From positions 44,557,120 through 44,621,119 of the forward strand of contig CM064509.1 of NCBI GenBank assembly GCA_032716605.1: 64,000 bases of DNA, given 5' to 3'. The translations under genes and the position numbers were made by a program. This document shows, piece by piece, positions 42,628 through 53,113 of this stretch (positions are counted from its first letter, which is position 1; every line of letters starts with the position of its first letter). This stretch comes from Paralithodes platypus. Taxonomy: Eukaryota; Arthropoda; Malacostraca; Decapoda; Lithodidae. Under the pieces are notes generated by a model that did no database searches, was not told the origin of the DNA, and saw only the letters and a program-made list of their open reading frames with translations.

Positions 42628-44828
42628 TGTTACGACCGGGACTCGTATAAAACAAGGGCTCTTAATCATTGGACTAGAAAGGCACACAGCCACAATGGTA
42701 ACACTAGATCCAACCCTCGAACTTATAATGCCGGCGCACAAAAACACATATACCCTCCAGAGTTAATCTGTGATAGCGGGATATCCTCTAACTCGGTATA
42801 AATGCACTACTACTACAGGCTGATGATCTCTGATACAGCCTGATCACATCAACATACAATTACGTTAATAATGTATACAAGGAAAAAGATAGAGAGCTTA
42901 ATTAAATCACTGGAATGATTTAATGCAAACAAGAAGAAGGTATAATTAAAGTTACTCTAAACAATAATAAACTGTCACTCCTATATTAAAGAAAGTGAAT
43001 GAAAGTCCTAAAGCATCGAACAGGAATCTTCTGAAGAAAGTCTGATGCTGCTTGAGATGATCGAATCGGATTTTGAACTGTTATATAAAGCAGGAACAAG
43101 ATATGACAAGTGTAGGGACATACAGTGGTAACTGGCACGGGAATAACGATAAATGCGCAATAGTATTATCTCCAACAACAAAAGAAGTACTTCCTCAGGC
43201 AACGCAAAAGCCTGCTCAGGTTGTGCAACTCAACAACAACCAAGGCTTACAATCAATGTGAATAAAAATACTGCATACATAACATAAGAGTTTATAATCC
43301 TAATCGGGTGTCTGCTAGGCGAATAAAGTCTAGCTGGGATGTCGTAGGCTAGGAAACAATGGCTGAGCAAGCGGCTCGTAGCCTAGCGAGGTCCTTAAGA
43401 CTGTACGGCCAAATTACGTTAAATGACGGGGTGCTCTCTTGAGAGATCCAGATCGCTAGGATCTGGTTCTCTCCTGGCGACCCTCTTCAAGTCAAAGCAA
43501 AACGAGTTAGCACAGTGTGGGGTGGCAGAGGCAAAAGCCCTCACTCGCAACACAGTGCTAAACTCACAAGGTACACAGTCATAAAGACAACCTAGGCTTC
43601 CCACGTATCCGTTGCGATTGTACAAGTTCAACAAAACCTGGTATACGTCGGAAATCACAACACCAGTAGCCTCACCCCAGTCTAGCATTAAATAGCCCAG
43701 CAGACAACCAAGAAATAGGTAGGGAGACACCACAAGTGTGTCGAACCTCTACAGACAAAATGTTAACCCCTCCAAAATGTCTAACTAAACATGAAATATC
43801 TGAGAGCTTCAGCATATAATACGATGGCCGATATATGAAATCGTGCAGAACCAAAGGGGAGTTATGATGTTAAATAGATTAGAAGAATAAGAGGTAAGAA
43901 GTTGAGAGAGAGAGAAAGTGTTCTATAGGTGGAAGTCGGGGACAGATGGCAAGGGAGATGTAAAGGTTATGCTGGTCAGGCAAGCTCTGAGCAAGGGAGG
44001 CACAAAGGCAGCAGGGAGTGCGGAGGGCCTACCTCCTGCTGCGGCAGGAGGGCGGCAAGGCGGCCAGCCACTCAGAGGGCCCGGCCGTGGCATGACTTCA
44101 CCGAGACAACGCGTAACACTGCGCATACTACCCTCTGCCTCCTGCACTTACTCACTCACACTCTCTAGCTGTATCATTCAGTCTTATACATTAAACTTAT
44201 AACTGATGATATAAAATATAATGCATTATCACAGACGAAAATAAAGACCACTTCTATACTGCCCGTGACATGACAATTCACAAGAAAGAAAGTATAACAT
44301 TGTAGATAGACTGCAGCCCATTTCACTGCCCTGGCGAGCGCTAGTGGCTACCGGGAGGCGATTCTGCCAACGCTTTTTTTTTTTTTTTTTTTTTTTTTTT
44401 TTCTATGTGATTGAGGGAGGCAAAAGGCAGAACTGCCTATAGCGAGGGCCTCCCCCATAGTTGAAAGAGTGACAGGGCCAAAATCAAGGGACGTTCGAGC
44501 CAATATGCCTGGACACACGGAGTTTGAAGCAAATTAAGTCATAGGAAGAGGGAAAGTCTGATTCTGGGAGAGAGTTCCAGAGCTCAGATATTGAGTAGAA
44601 GAAAGTTTGAGAGTAACGTTTCACTCTTGGGTTGGAGAGTTGCACAGAGTAGGGGTGGGATTGAGTTGCAAGACGGGTACCACGTGCCCTACGTAAAGGA
44701 GGTGGTATGCACTGGGATAGCTCTGAGGAACACTGATTATTATAGTAGCGATAGAATAGCGAGAGAGATGCAACATTGCGGCGGAGAGAGAGAGATTGCA
44801 GAGAGTTGGTGAGCTGGTAGGCGTCTCA
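42628..44828 (-). repeat. Gmr1-like 5' LTR, split by LINE-B
   Basis: LTR sequence covers 42628-44373 and 44814-44828 (GCTGGTAGGCGTCTCA). It carries about 118 bases that are absent from the 3' LTR. On the minus strand a TATA-like GTATAAGA lies near 44180-44195. Confidence 0.8.
44374..44813 (-). mobile_element. LINE-B 3' end in Gmr1-like LTR
   Basis: A T run at 44374-44402 (poly-A tail) is followed by the LINE-B 3' UTR and the thumb-to-tail coding part. It is truncated at the CTCACCAACTCTCTGC position. Confidence 0.85.
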
Positions 44829-45149
44829 AGGTAGAGGCACTATACTGTAGTGGGATCCCTGTAGCCTTTTACAAGGCATACAATTTATAATTACACGTTT
44901 TACACATTGTCTCATTTTCGGGATCCACCACCTTCCCTTGAAATAAGCCACTATATTTACTACGCCATTATGATGACCCAACCTGTGATTATACACTATA
45001 TAAAGGAATGTTAATCTATGCCGGTTTGGCAGAAGAACAGGATTAATAGTAGACTCTGGTATCTTAGCACTCTGTAACCTGTCTCTACACCGCACAACGC
45101 CCTTATCCAAGAAGAGGCCCAATTGTTTCACTAGGTTAGTAGGTGTCCC
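44829..45149 (-). pseudogene. BEL-2 integrase N-terminal part
   Basis: The frame shows RHRLTFLYIVYNHRLGHHNGVVNIVAYFKGRWWIPKMRQCVKRVIINCMPCKRLQG, an HHCC zinc-binding integrase domain with wording typical of BEL/Pao elements and similar to BEL-1 at about 60715-60890. It is interrupted on the left by the Gmr1-like element and on the right by LINE-B. Confidence 0.8.
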
Positions 45150-46705
45150 TTTATTTTTTTTATTTTTTTTTATTTTTTTCTATGTGATTGAGGGAGGCAA
45201 AAGGCAGAACTGCCTATAGCGAGGGCCTCCCCCATAGTTGAAAGAGTGACAGGGCCAAAATCAAGGGACGTTCGAGCCAATATGCCTGGACACACGGAGT
45301 TTGAAGCAAATTAAGTCATAGGAAGAGGGAAAGACTGATTCTGGGAGAGAGTTCCAGAGCTCAGCTGTTGATTAGAAGAAAGACTGAGAGTACGTTTCAC
45401 TCTCGGGTTGGAGAGTTGCACAGAGTAGGGGTGGGATTGAGTTGCAAGACGGGTACCACGTGCCCTACGTAAAGGAGGTGGTATACACTGGGAAAGCTCT
45501 GAAGAACACTGATTATTATAGTAGCGATAGAATAGCGAGAGAGATGCAACATTGCGGCGGAGAGAGAGAGATTGCAGAGAGTTGGTGAGTGGACGGGAGT
45601 TAATGATACGAAAGGCCTTCCTTTCAACTTTGTCTAGGAGAGCGGTGTGAGAGGAACCTCCCCACACATGTGAACAATACTCAATACAAGGACGCACTAT
45701 GCCCCTGTACAGAGCAAGAAGCTGTGCAGGGGAAAAGAACCCCCTAAGGCGATTGAGCACACCCAGCTTCTGGGAGGCTGCCTTAGCAAGAATGGTAATA
45801 TGGTCCTTCCAACTGAGAGCAGAAGAAAAAGAGACACCAAGAATATTGAGAGAAGATGAAGGATTGATTTTAGTATTGTTGAAGAATAAGGGATAGTCCG
45901 CTGGGAGTTCCCTACGGGTAGATAGATGGAGAAATTGGGTTTTGGAAGCATTAAAGGTAACAAGGTTTTCTCTGCCCTAATTGGAGATAGTATTTAGATC
46001 AGAATTTAAGAATTCTATGGCTTCATTACGTTTGTCGTTGAGGGATTGCTGGCTGGGGCGTTCTGAAAAACTAATGGAGTAGTGTAAGGTTGAGTCGTCT
46101 GTGTATGAATGGATGGGAATTGAGGTGCAGTTGAGGAGATCATTTATAAAAATTAGAAAGTGAATAGGAGATAGGACAGAGCCCTGAGGAACACCGAAGT
46201 TGATAGAGTGAGGAAGTGAACAATGGCCGTCCACAACCGCGGCTATGGAACGGCCGGAAAGGAAATTAGAGACAAAGGCACAGATGGAGGGATAGAAACC
46301 GAAGGAGGGTAGTTTAGAAATTAAAGATTTGTGCCAGACTCTATCGAAGGCTTTCGATATGTCTAGTGCAATACAAAAAGTCTCACCGAAGTCCCGAAAG
46401 GAGGATGACCAAGAGTTAGTAAGATATGAAAGAAGATCACCAGTAGAGCGACCCTTAAGGAAGCCATACTGGCGATCTGAGAGCAGATTACGAGAAGAGA
46501 AATGCTTAAGAAATTTGGAAGCAAGAATAGTTTCAAAAACTTTAGAAAGACATGAGATAAGAGCAATTGGACGATAGTTGGAGGGTTGAGAGTGGTCACC
46601 CTTCTTTGGGACAGGTTGAATGTGAGCAAACTTCCAGCATGAAGGGAAGACGTTAGAGGATAGACAGAGACGAAAGAGTTTGCCTAGGCAGGGAGTCAGC
46701 ACGGA
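45150..46705 (-). mobile_element. LINE-B copy inserted in BEL-2
   Basis: It has an impure A-rich tail (plus-strand T tract 45150-45178) and the family 3' UTR, then the RT up to the [13 protein letters not shown] block, where it is 5'-truncated. The RT carries a nonsense change at the conserved SNWG motif (about 45976). Confidence 0.85.
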
Positions 46706-47398
46706 AGGACTACATAAATGGCGATATTCTTGCGCATAACTTTCCCTCTGGGCTAATTCCAAAAGCTTCAATTTGGCAGTTGTTATCTCCTTTAACTCGA
46801 GATGTGGTACCATAGCCAGTGGTCTTTTCTCCATCTTGGCTCTTAGGATCTTTATAGACCTCAATATCCAAGCCATTACATTTACCAATGTGGTATAGCT
46901 ACTGTACCTATCCCATTGAAACATGGCAGGATGCTCAACAGGAGCAGTGGCTACGTCAGGATCCATTATCATATGTATTCGAGTGATAATATCTGTGGTC
47001 CAAGAATCATGGTGTGTTAGCCAAGACGGGCCTTCCCAACACAACACAGAATCAACAAGGGCACCTGCAGATATCCGCCTTGTAATCAGATCACTCGGAT
47101 TATCCTTAGAGTAGACATAATGAAAACTGGCATCAGGAACTAGAATATTAACTTCATCTACCCGATTTTGGATATAGATGGGCAAAACAAATTTACCTGT
47201 CACCCAGTGTGATGCTATGTGGCTATCTGACCATATGTGAGTCGAAACAATATCCAGCTTGTCGGCGTAGGCCTCCATAATAAATCTAGCCAGATGAGCC
47301 GCTACCAGTACTGCCGTCAGTTCCATCTTAGGGATGGTCAATCCTTTAACAGGAGCTACCTTAGCTTTAGCAATTAATAATCCTACTGGTATCTCCAC
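45977..47398 (-). pseudogene. Chimeric frame: BEL-2 RNase H/integrase linker joined to LINE-B RT
   Basis: One uninterrupted 473-residue frame starts in BEL-2 RNase H (KAKVAPVKGLTIPKMEL, WSDSHIASHWV, NPSDLITRRIS) and continues into the region before integrase. At about 46705 it passes in frame into LINE-B RT ([50 protein letters not shown]), ending just before the thumb. The YADD box is altered to YTDD. The frame is an accident of insertion. The BEL-2 part continues upstream in another frame to about 47680 (SLFDPIGALLPVTIQARL). Confidence 0.8.
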
Positions 47399-47680
47399 TT
47401 ATAAGATAGGCAGCCGCTCCATAAGCCACAGAACTAGTGTCACTGAAGAGATGTAAAGTAAATTTCCTCCCATACGTAACTCTGCGAGAAAATGTGACCT
47501 CCGTACACTTCATTAAATCACAATATATCTCACGCCATTTGTTCTGTAATTCGGCCGTAATCGGATCATCCCATCCACACTTAAAACACCACTAATCCTG
47601 CATGGAGACGTGCCTGAATGGTTACAGGTAACAACGCTCCAATTGGATCAAACAGGCTGGCTGTGACACTTAAGGCTTGG
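46706..47680 (-). pseudogene. BEL-2 RT C-terminal part and RNase H
   Basis: From the right, the minus strand gives the FDPIG..PVTIQAR motif, a stop, then SSVAYGAAAYLIS and, after a frameshift at about 47400, AKAKVAPVKGLTIPKMELTAVL with the BEL/Pao RNase H continuing to NPSDLIT. It ends where LINE-B begins. RT catalytic sequence further upstream is not present. Confidence 0.8.
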
Positions 47681-47766
47681 TTCTATTCTGATGAAAATCA
47701 TCATAGTACCATATATATAGTTATTACTTATCCATATGTGCCTATTTTGCTTTAATTATGATCATA
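47681..47766. other. Short unassigned gap
   Basis: AT-rich DNA between the BEL-2 remnant and a TTAA MITE. Confidence 0.4.
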
Positions 47767-48000
47767 TTAACCCTCTCCGACATATGACGCGATTTTGAGC
47801 CTATTAGGGATACTTTAAAGTCTTTGTTACCATTAGGGGTATTTAGAAACCTTTAGTTTAGTTACTTCAACCTCTGCAGTTGTCTTTGAGTTAGCTGTGG
47901 GCAGAAAACTAATTTTGGAGAGGTAATTATAAGAGTGAGAGACTCTATTTCTTATTGCTAATCTGGCAACCTCTGCGTCATATGAGTCTGAAGGGGTTAA
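47767..48000. mobile_element. 234-bp TTAA MITE
   Basis: TTAACCCTCTCCGACATATG on the left is matched, on the opposite strand of the right end, by TTAACCCCTTCAGACTCATATG; both continue into GACGC. The flanking TTAAs and ends again indicate piggyBac-type mobility. The sequence differs from the 488-bp family. Confidence 0.75.
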
Positions 48001-48495
48001 CATTTAAGAGCAATAAAAGAAGTTTGAATAGCCTTTGGGGGGTGAAAAAGACGTATTATTGCCGTAAGGTCGTCTCATAAGGCGAGAGCTGGGGGGACGT
48101 ATATCCACCCTCTCTGAGCTGTAGAGCGACACTGACGGGTTTGAGTAGAAGTCTCTGTGTTGCAAGGATCTCTAGCTGCCTCATCCGTGTTAAAGAGACA
48201 GGGTGAGATAAATTTGCGCAGAAAATTACCCAATAAAAGAGGGAATACGAGGAAAAATAGCTGATCATTGAGGAGGGGAGAAAAAAAGGGGGGGGGGGAG
48301 GGGGACACATATGTAAGAGTGGTACCAGGTAATGGAGGGGAATTATCTCACCTAATCACAAATTGCTTTGTTTTGAGTACCACTGGGGTGTTTTTTAAGA
48401 ATTTGTTTATGCTCTGGATCTATTGAGGACGGTCGTAGTGCACCAGAAAAACCTTTATTGAGGACGGTTGCCATTTATGGGTTAACTTGTTAACT
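48001..48495. other. Unassigned DNA with MITE-like end
   Basis: It contains a G run near 48289-48303. Its right edge (GGACGGTTGCCATTTATGGGTTAAC) resembles a TTAA-type MITE end, and GAGGACGGT occurs twice, but no partner end was found. Confidence 0.35.
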
Positions 48496-49011
48496 CGCCC
48501 TTGTATTGAGTATTGTTCACATGTGTGGGGAGGTTCCTCTCACACCGCTCTCCTAGACAAAGTTGAAAGGAAGGCCTTTCGTATCATTAACTCCCGTCCC
48601 CTCACCAACTCTCTGCAATCTCTCTCTCTCCGCCGCAATGTTGCATCTCTCTCGCTATTCTATCGCTACTATAATAATCAGTGTTCCTCAGAGCTATCCC
48701 AGTGCATACCACCTCCTTTACGTAGGGCACGTGGTACCCGTCTTGCAACTCAATCCCACCCCTACTCTGTGCAACTCTCCAACCCAAGAGTGAAACGTTA
48801 CTCTCAAACTTTCTTCTACTCAACAGCTGAGCTCTGGAACTCTCTCCCAGAATCAGTCTTTCCCTCTTCCTATGACTTAAATTGCTTCAAACTCCGTGTG
48901 TCCAGGCATTTTGGCTCGAACGTCCCTTGATTTTGGCCCTGTCACTCTTTCAACTATGGGGGAGGCACTCGCTATAGGCAGTTATGCCTTTTGCCTCCCT
49001 CAATCACATAG

Positions 49012-49040
<29 letters not shown>
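48496..49040 (+). mobile_element. LINE-B 3' end with long poly-A
   Basis: It starts at CGCCCTTGTATTGAG and carries the open C-terminal RT frame (48487-48930), the conserved 3' UTR and a 28-base A run ending at 49040. Confidence 0.9.
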
Positions 49041-49043
<3 letters not shown>

Positions 49044-49121
49044 ACGTCCACTCACTGATTCTTTGCAATCTCTCTCTCTCTTTGCCAAAATGTTACATCT
49101 CTTCCACTATTCTACCACTAT
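49041..49121 (+). pseudogene. Diverged LINE-B fragment
   Basis: About 80 bases match the TCCACTCACCAACTCTCTGC region with many changes. It ends at CCACTATTA, where a repeat-array element begins. Confidence 0.6.
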
Positions 49122-49475
49122 TATGCCCCTTTCCCACATTTGCGATTTCATACGATTTTCGTCGCCGAGGACGTAGTCTTGTCAATTCGCAAGGAATGTG
49201 TGCGACGTCTACAATTTTGACCGTTAAAAACCGTTGACAAGTTTACACTCGGCGACGATTTCGCCGATGGGTAAGACTGAATCGGCGACATTATGTGATA
49301 TCATCGGCAAATTGAGCGATGGTTCGCCGATGACCTCGGCGAGAACTGTCACATTTGAATAAAATATTGCGAAATAATGCGAAGGACGAACGAATCCTCG
49401 GCGTATGTTCTGCGACGTCTTCGGCGATGGTTCGGCGAATACCTCGGCGAGATTATCCAAAAACTTTTTGCATAT
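49122..49475. repeat. Element with CGGCGA motif array
   Basis: CTCGGCGA-type motifs recur in both orientations at about 49252-49342 and 49398-49450, with spacing near 11 bases. The left edge starts TGCCCCTTTCCCACATTTGCG after TTA. ACAATTTTGACCGTTAAAAA at about 49211 is nearly the reverse complement of a stretch at 63661-63687. This suggests a truncated or non-autonomous relative of the element at 63.5 kb; the assignment is tentative. Confidence 0.45.
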
Positions 49476-49487
49476 ATTTCATGGCAA

Positions 49488-49570
49488 AAACATAAGAACA
49501 TAAGAAAACGGGAGTCTGCAGAAAGCCGATCGGCCCACACAAGGCAGATCCCTGTCACACCCAACCCCAA
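49488..49570 (-). mobile_element. CR1-like 3' end with CTTATGTT tail
   Basis: On the minus strand the stretch ends in TTCTTATGTTCTTATGTT, the short-repeat type of tail found on CR1-group elements. A related stretch (GGTCTGCAGAGCGCCAATTGG) follows at 49648. Confidence 0.5.
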
Positions 49571-49991
49571 TTACAAGGCCTAATTATAGACCCAACTCAC
49601 TAATGCCTGGAGGACTGACCTCACCAAAACGGTCAGAGATCGACACAAGATTACGGGGTCTGCAGAGCGCCAATTGGCCCACACCAAGCAGATCCCCCCT
49701 CATACCCAACCCAACTCGTCGAAAATGTACAAATTTATCTTAAAATCGCCAAACGAATGGGCCGAACGTCATAAAATATGAAAACTAATGGGGTTAACCA
49801 TGAGGAAGAAAGGGGACCAGAAAAACGACCCATCTCCCCGTAATTCGGAGATTGGCAATGTCCGGCTTCGCCGGAGAAATTGTTCTATCAAATAATGTAC
49901 AAATTTAGCTTGCTCTCAAAACAAAAAATATATATTTTGGCTCGCTACCGCTCACCAGGAAAATATTGAAACCTGGATGGGGGTAAACGTC
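49571..49991. other. Unassigned DNA
   Basis: It contains a second copy of the GTCTGCAGA..GCAGATCCC motif and an ATGTACAAATTTA.CTT motif twice (49724, 49896). No gene is supported. Confidence 0.35.
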
Positions 49992-50479
49992 TTAACACCT
50001 TACGAGCGGCCTATGCGGTTTATTTATGTGTACCGCACAGCGGGGTGTTTTTAGCCAAAATAGGGCTGTTTACGTGATCATTTTCATGCCTAAATAAGAC
50101 CCAGAACGTAAAACAAGTACCTATCCCTGAAAGGGCATAAACAGAGCTTTCGAATGACACCATAACGATCCTTGTATGATGGATAGTTTTCTTGCAATAA
50201 CCGTGCAACGCGAGTGCAAAAAGCAGGTAATTCGGTACTTTCAGTACATAATTGAGTATGTAGCGAGTGAGAGAGGGAGGAGGGAGCTGAGATTTGTGTC
50301 AGTAGGTTCGCCGCGGTGGTCTGGAGCAGTCATACGCTCGCTAGTCTCCTGCCACCACTTGTCTCTCTCTCTCAGCCACATTACGTGCTGAAATTGCCAC
50401 TCGAGTTATGTCGAGCGCCGCCACATAGTCCAGCTTTATTTAACTCGACTTATGTTGCTCGCCGCTAAATAAGGGTTAA
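49992..50479 (-). mobile_element. 488-bp TTAA MITE, copy 4
   Basis: The orientation is opposite to copy 1, the length is exactly the same, and the interior is almost identical to copy 1. Confidence 0.85.
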
Positions 50480-50506
50480 AACAGTAGGCTGAACGGGGCC
50501 GAACGG

Positions 50507-50721
50507 ATACAAGGCAAAGAGAGAGGGAGAGAAATAGAAAAAAAAAAAAAACGAGGAGAGAGGGAGAGAAAGAGAAAACAAAAAACAGCGAGGTGGGCTC
50601 AATGTTTGTGTTAAGGCTTACAAATTGAGCCCACCTCGCCTTTTTTAGGTTTCTCTTTCTCTCCCTCTCTCCTCGTTTTTTGTTTGTTTTCTATTTCTCT
50701 CCCTCTCTCTTTGCCTTGTAT
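50507..50721. repeat. Long foldback: 97-bp arms, 20-base loop
   Basis: The arm 50507-50603 (ATACAAGGCAAAGAGAG to GAGGTGGGCTCAAT) is the reverse complement of 50624-50721 with small gaps in the A/T runs. One arm is almost all purine, the other almost all pyrimidine. The right arm joins LINE-B sequence at 50719. Confidence 0.9.
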
Positions 50722-51117
50722 CTCTCTCTCCGCCGCAATGTTGCATCTCTCTCGCTATTCTATCGCTACTATAATAATCAGTGTTCCTCAAGCTATCCCA
50801 GTGCATACCACCTCCTTTACGTAGGGCACGTGGTACCCGTCTTGCAACTCAATCCCACCCCTACTCTGTGCAACTCTCCAACCCAAGAGTGAAACGTTAC
50901 TCTCAAACTTTCTTCTACTCAACAGCTGAGCTCTGGAACTCTCTCCCAGAATCAGTCTTTCCCTCTTTCTATGACTTAAATTGCTTCAAACTCCGTGTGT
51001 CCAGGCATTTTGGCTCGAGCGTCCCTTGATTTTGGCCCTGTCACTCTTTCAACTATGGGGGAGGCACTCGCTATAGGCAGTTATGCCTTTTGCCTCCCTC
51101 AATCACATAGAAAGAAA
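50719..51117 (+). mobile_element. LINE-B 3' end fragment
   Basis: It covers the SLRRNVASLSLFYRYYNNQCS segment to the 3' end, with one 2-base deletion (frameshift at about 50790). Its tail is A-rich, then TA repeats, without pure poly-A. Confidence 0.85.
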
Positions 51118-51561
51118 AAATATATATATATATAAGATATCAGTAGGGGGCCGAGGGTTAGTTTAGTTGTCCCTTAGCTATCATGGGGTGTGGATCTCTT
51201 TCGATGTGCTTAGGTTTTTGAGGTACTGTACATTTTTTGTTTTTTTATTTTTGTGATTGTGTGCTTATCAATTATCAAAGAATTTTGGCTTTTTTGTTTG
51301 GTGTTCATTGTTTACAGGATGGAGTTTGAGGCCAGTGGGTTATGATTAATGTTGTTTTGTATGTATTTGGGAGCTTTTTCACTAGGTATATTTCAGCTTA
51401 TTAAGTGATAAAATGAATTACATTAGATCCATTTTCTTTCTAATAGTATAATACTTATTTAGTATATTTTTAGGATCAGTCCTGAAGATGGCACCTTGTT
51501 GATGCCGAAAATTCGAGTAATAAACATAGCGTATGGCGCAGCTCTATCTCTATTCTTCCTC

Positions 51562-51608
<47 letters not shown>

Positions 51609-51617
51609 TATATATAC

Positions 51618-51688
<71 letters not shown>

Positions 51689-52199
51689 GTTGTTGCGAAC
51701 AACTGAATTGCAGAGAGAGATGGTTTCACGAAATACATGACTTCTATATTATGAAAAGTAATCATTGATTAGTAATAAGTTGTGAGTGAACATTTTCAAA
51801 CACATATCCAACACAAATTATTCAAGAAAGATATATACTTCCCGATGAAGATCTGAAGAATAGAAGGAAGCTTATCCTGAATATATTAAACAAAACATAC
51901 TTTGCACTAGATCTTGCTTAACTTAAACCAACCCGAAAAAAAATCCAAGAAACACGAAATTGGTTAGTAATATTTGTAGTTTTTATTTTCTTATCTCGAA
52001 TATACTACTAGAGTGGGGGATAAATCCACAGTCATTTAGAAGTTTGTATAGTGTATTTAACAAACTTGCTACTACACTAATAACGGTGTCTCTGTTCGGG
52101 CCGAGATGAGTTCAAGACACGGATTGAATATTACGTCGACCCAACATAGGTTGTACTTTGGAATCCGAGAACTCCCGTTACTCCCTATTTGGATTCCCA
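51118..52199. other. Unassigned DNA with long TA tract
   Basis: The tract 51568-51686 is almost pure TA with a few CA interruptions. Just before it, CCTGAAGATGGCACCTTG..GCCGAAAATTCG followed by AATAAAC resembles the stem-loop seen near the 3' ends of some retroelements. No gene was found. Confidence 0.45.
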
Positions 52200-52445
52200 A
52201 ATAGGCTCGCTTGGTGTAGTGACTAGCGTCTCGGACTTCCACCCAGAAGGCCCGGGTTCGCGCCCACGCTCGGCGCATTAAAGATTTTTCACAAGCACTG
52301 AGTCGTTACCATCCCTCATGAGCAAAGGGAAGGGGTAGTAATACAGGACCCCAATGGAAATACGCCTAATCGGCCTTATTGAGCTATCCTTAGCTAGCTT
52401 AGCATGCGCTAGCTTTAAGAACTATTATTATTATTATTACTATTA
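52200..52445 (+). mobile_element. tRNA-derived SINE with (ATT)n tail
   Basis: The head (about 52202-52276) has A box TTGGTGTAGTGA and B box GGTTCGCGCCC. The body includes ACAGGACCCCAATGGAAATA, and the tail is TATTATTATTATTATTAC. The head does not fold as a complete tRNA, so it is a SINE head. Confidence 0.7.
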
Positions 52446-52920
52446 TGCTCACAAATGCATCTGTGTAACTGGAGAGCTGGATTTTGGTTTCCAACTGCAG
52501 TTTTAGCCAATAGGACTTGCCCGGGTTGACTGATGAGTTGCTTGAGTGCTCGGGTAGTATTTACTCTCTGTCCTTTCTCACCGACCAGGGCTATTAGTCG
52601 GCAGAGCCGGTACTGAGGGTCAGAGAGGAGAGGCATGGTGCCTTTCGACCGACAGGCACGCGCCTCGGGGATCCTATTTATACCCTCGTCCGGGTACCTG
52701 ATTGGTGGATGGCTAATTCTACCACTGCGGGTAATGGTTTCTGCAGGGCCCATGGGCTTAGATGCTTTGGCCGGACTTTTACCCGGAAAGTCAGTCATAC
52801 GATTTTCCTTTGATTCATTGATTTTAATTGAGGGAGAGCCGAGTGAGTTTCTATCTTCAAGAAATACGTCTGTCTCTTTTCCCTCGGTTCGGAAACATTC
52901 TTCCTCACTACTTTTGGTGG
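52446..52920 (-). pseudogene. C-terminal tail of an LTR-element Pol protein
   Basis: The minus strand is open from about 52920 to the SINE. It contains ETITRSGRISHPPIRYP, the basic TRSGR..PP.RY motif of Pol C termini, comparable to the one in gypsy-1 at about 16690. The upstream part is acidic and shows no domain. It is cut by the LINE-B 5' end at 52921. The family is unknown. Confidence 0.5.
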
Positions 52921-53113
52921 GGAGATTGTAGGCACCAATCGATCAGGGCTAGACCCAGGTGAGGTTATAGGCATGTGATAAAGAGTCGCTGGAACTCCTG
53001 TTTCACTTGCTTGGCCTCTCTTACTGATTTTCTTTGTGCCTCATTTACACTGAGAGCAATCCAGCTAGCTCTCACAAACACCTCCTCCTCCTATCAACTT
53101 CACTACACTAAAC

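Larger units (their letters stand above)
34069..44828 (-). mobile_element. Gmr1-like Ty3/gypsy retrotransposon inserted in BEL-2
   Basis: Two LTRs with ends TGTTACG and CGT(C/T)(A/T)CA (plus strand) bound the element. The order on the minus strand is 5' LTR, primer-binding site, Gag with SCAN-like domain and CCHC knuckle, protease, an integrase-tail remnant, RT, RNase H end, purine tract, 3' LTR. Flanking BEL-2 sequence gives a likely 4-bp target duplication (ACTT on one side, ACCT on the other). Integrase core and much of RT and RNase H are deleted. Insertions inside are LINE-D (38335-40502), a MITE (40591-41078) and a LINE-B end (44374-44813). Confidence 0.85.

Noticed and set aside
35361..44202. 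A 94-codon frame present in both Gmr1-like LTRs (35361-35645 and 43918-44202)
   Set aside because: LTRs are copies of one another and other frames are also open. The protein looks like translated GC-rich regulatory sequence.
51496..51765. YIYIYI frames on both strands
   Set aside because: They are translations of the TA tract.
52072..52278. Minus-strand 68-codon frame
   Set aside because: It overlaps the SINE head on the opposite strand; it is a shadow frame.
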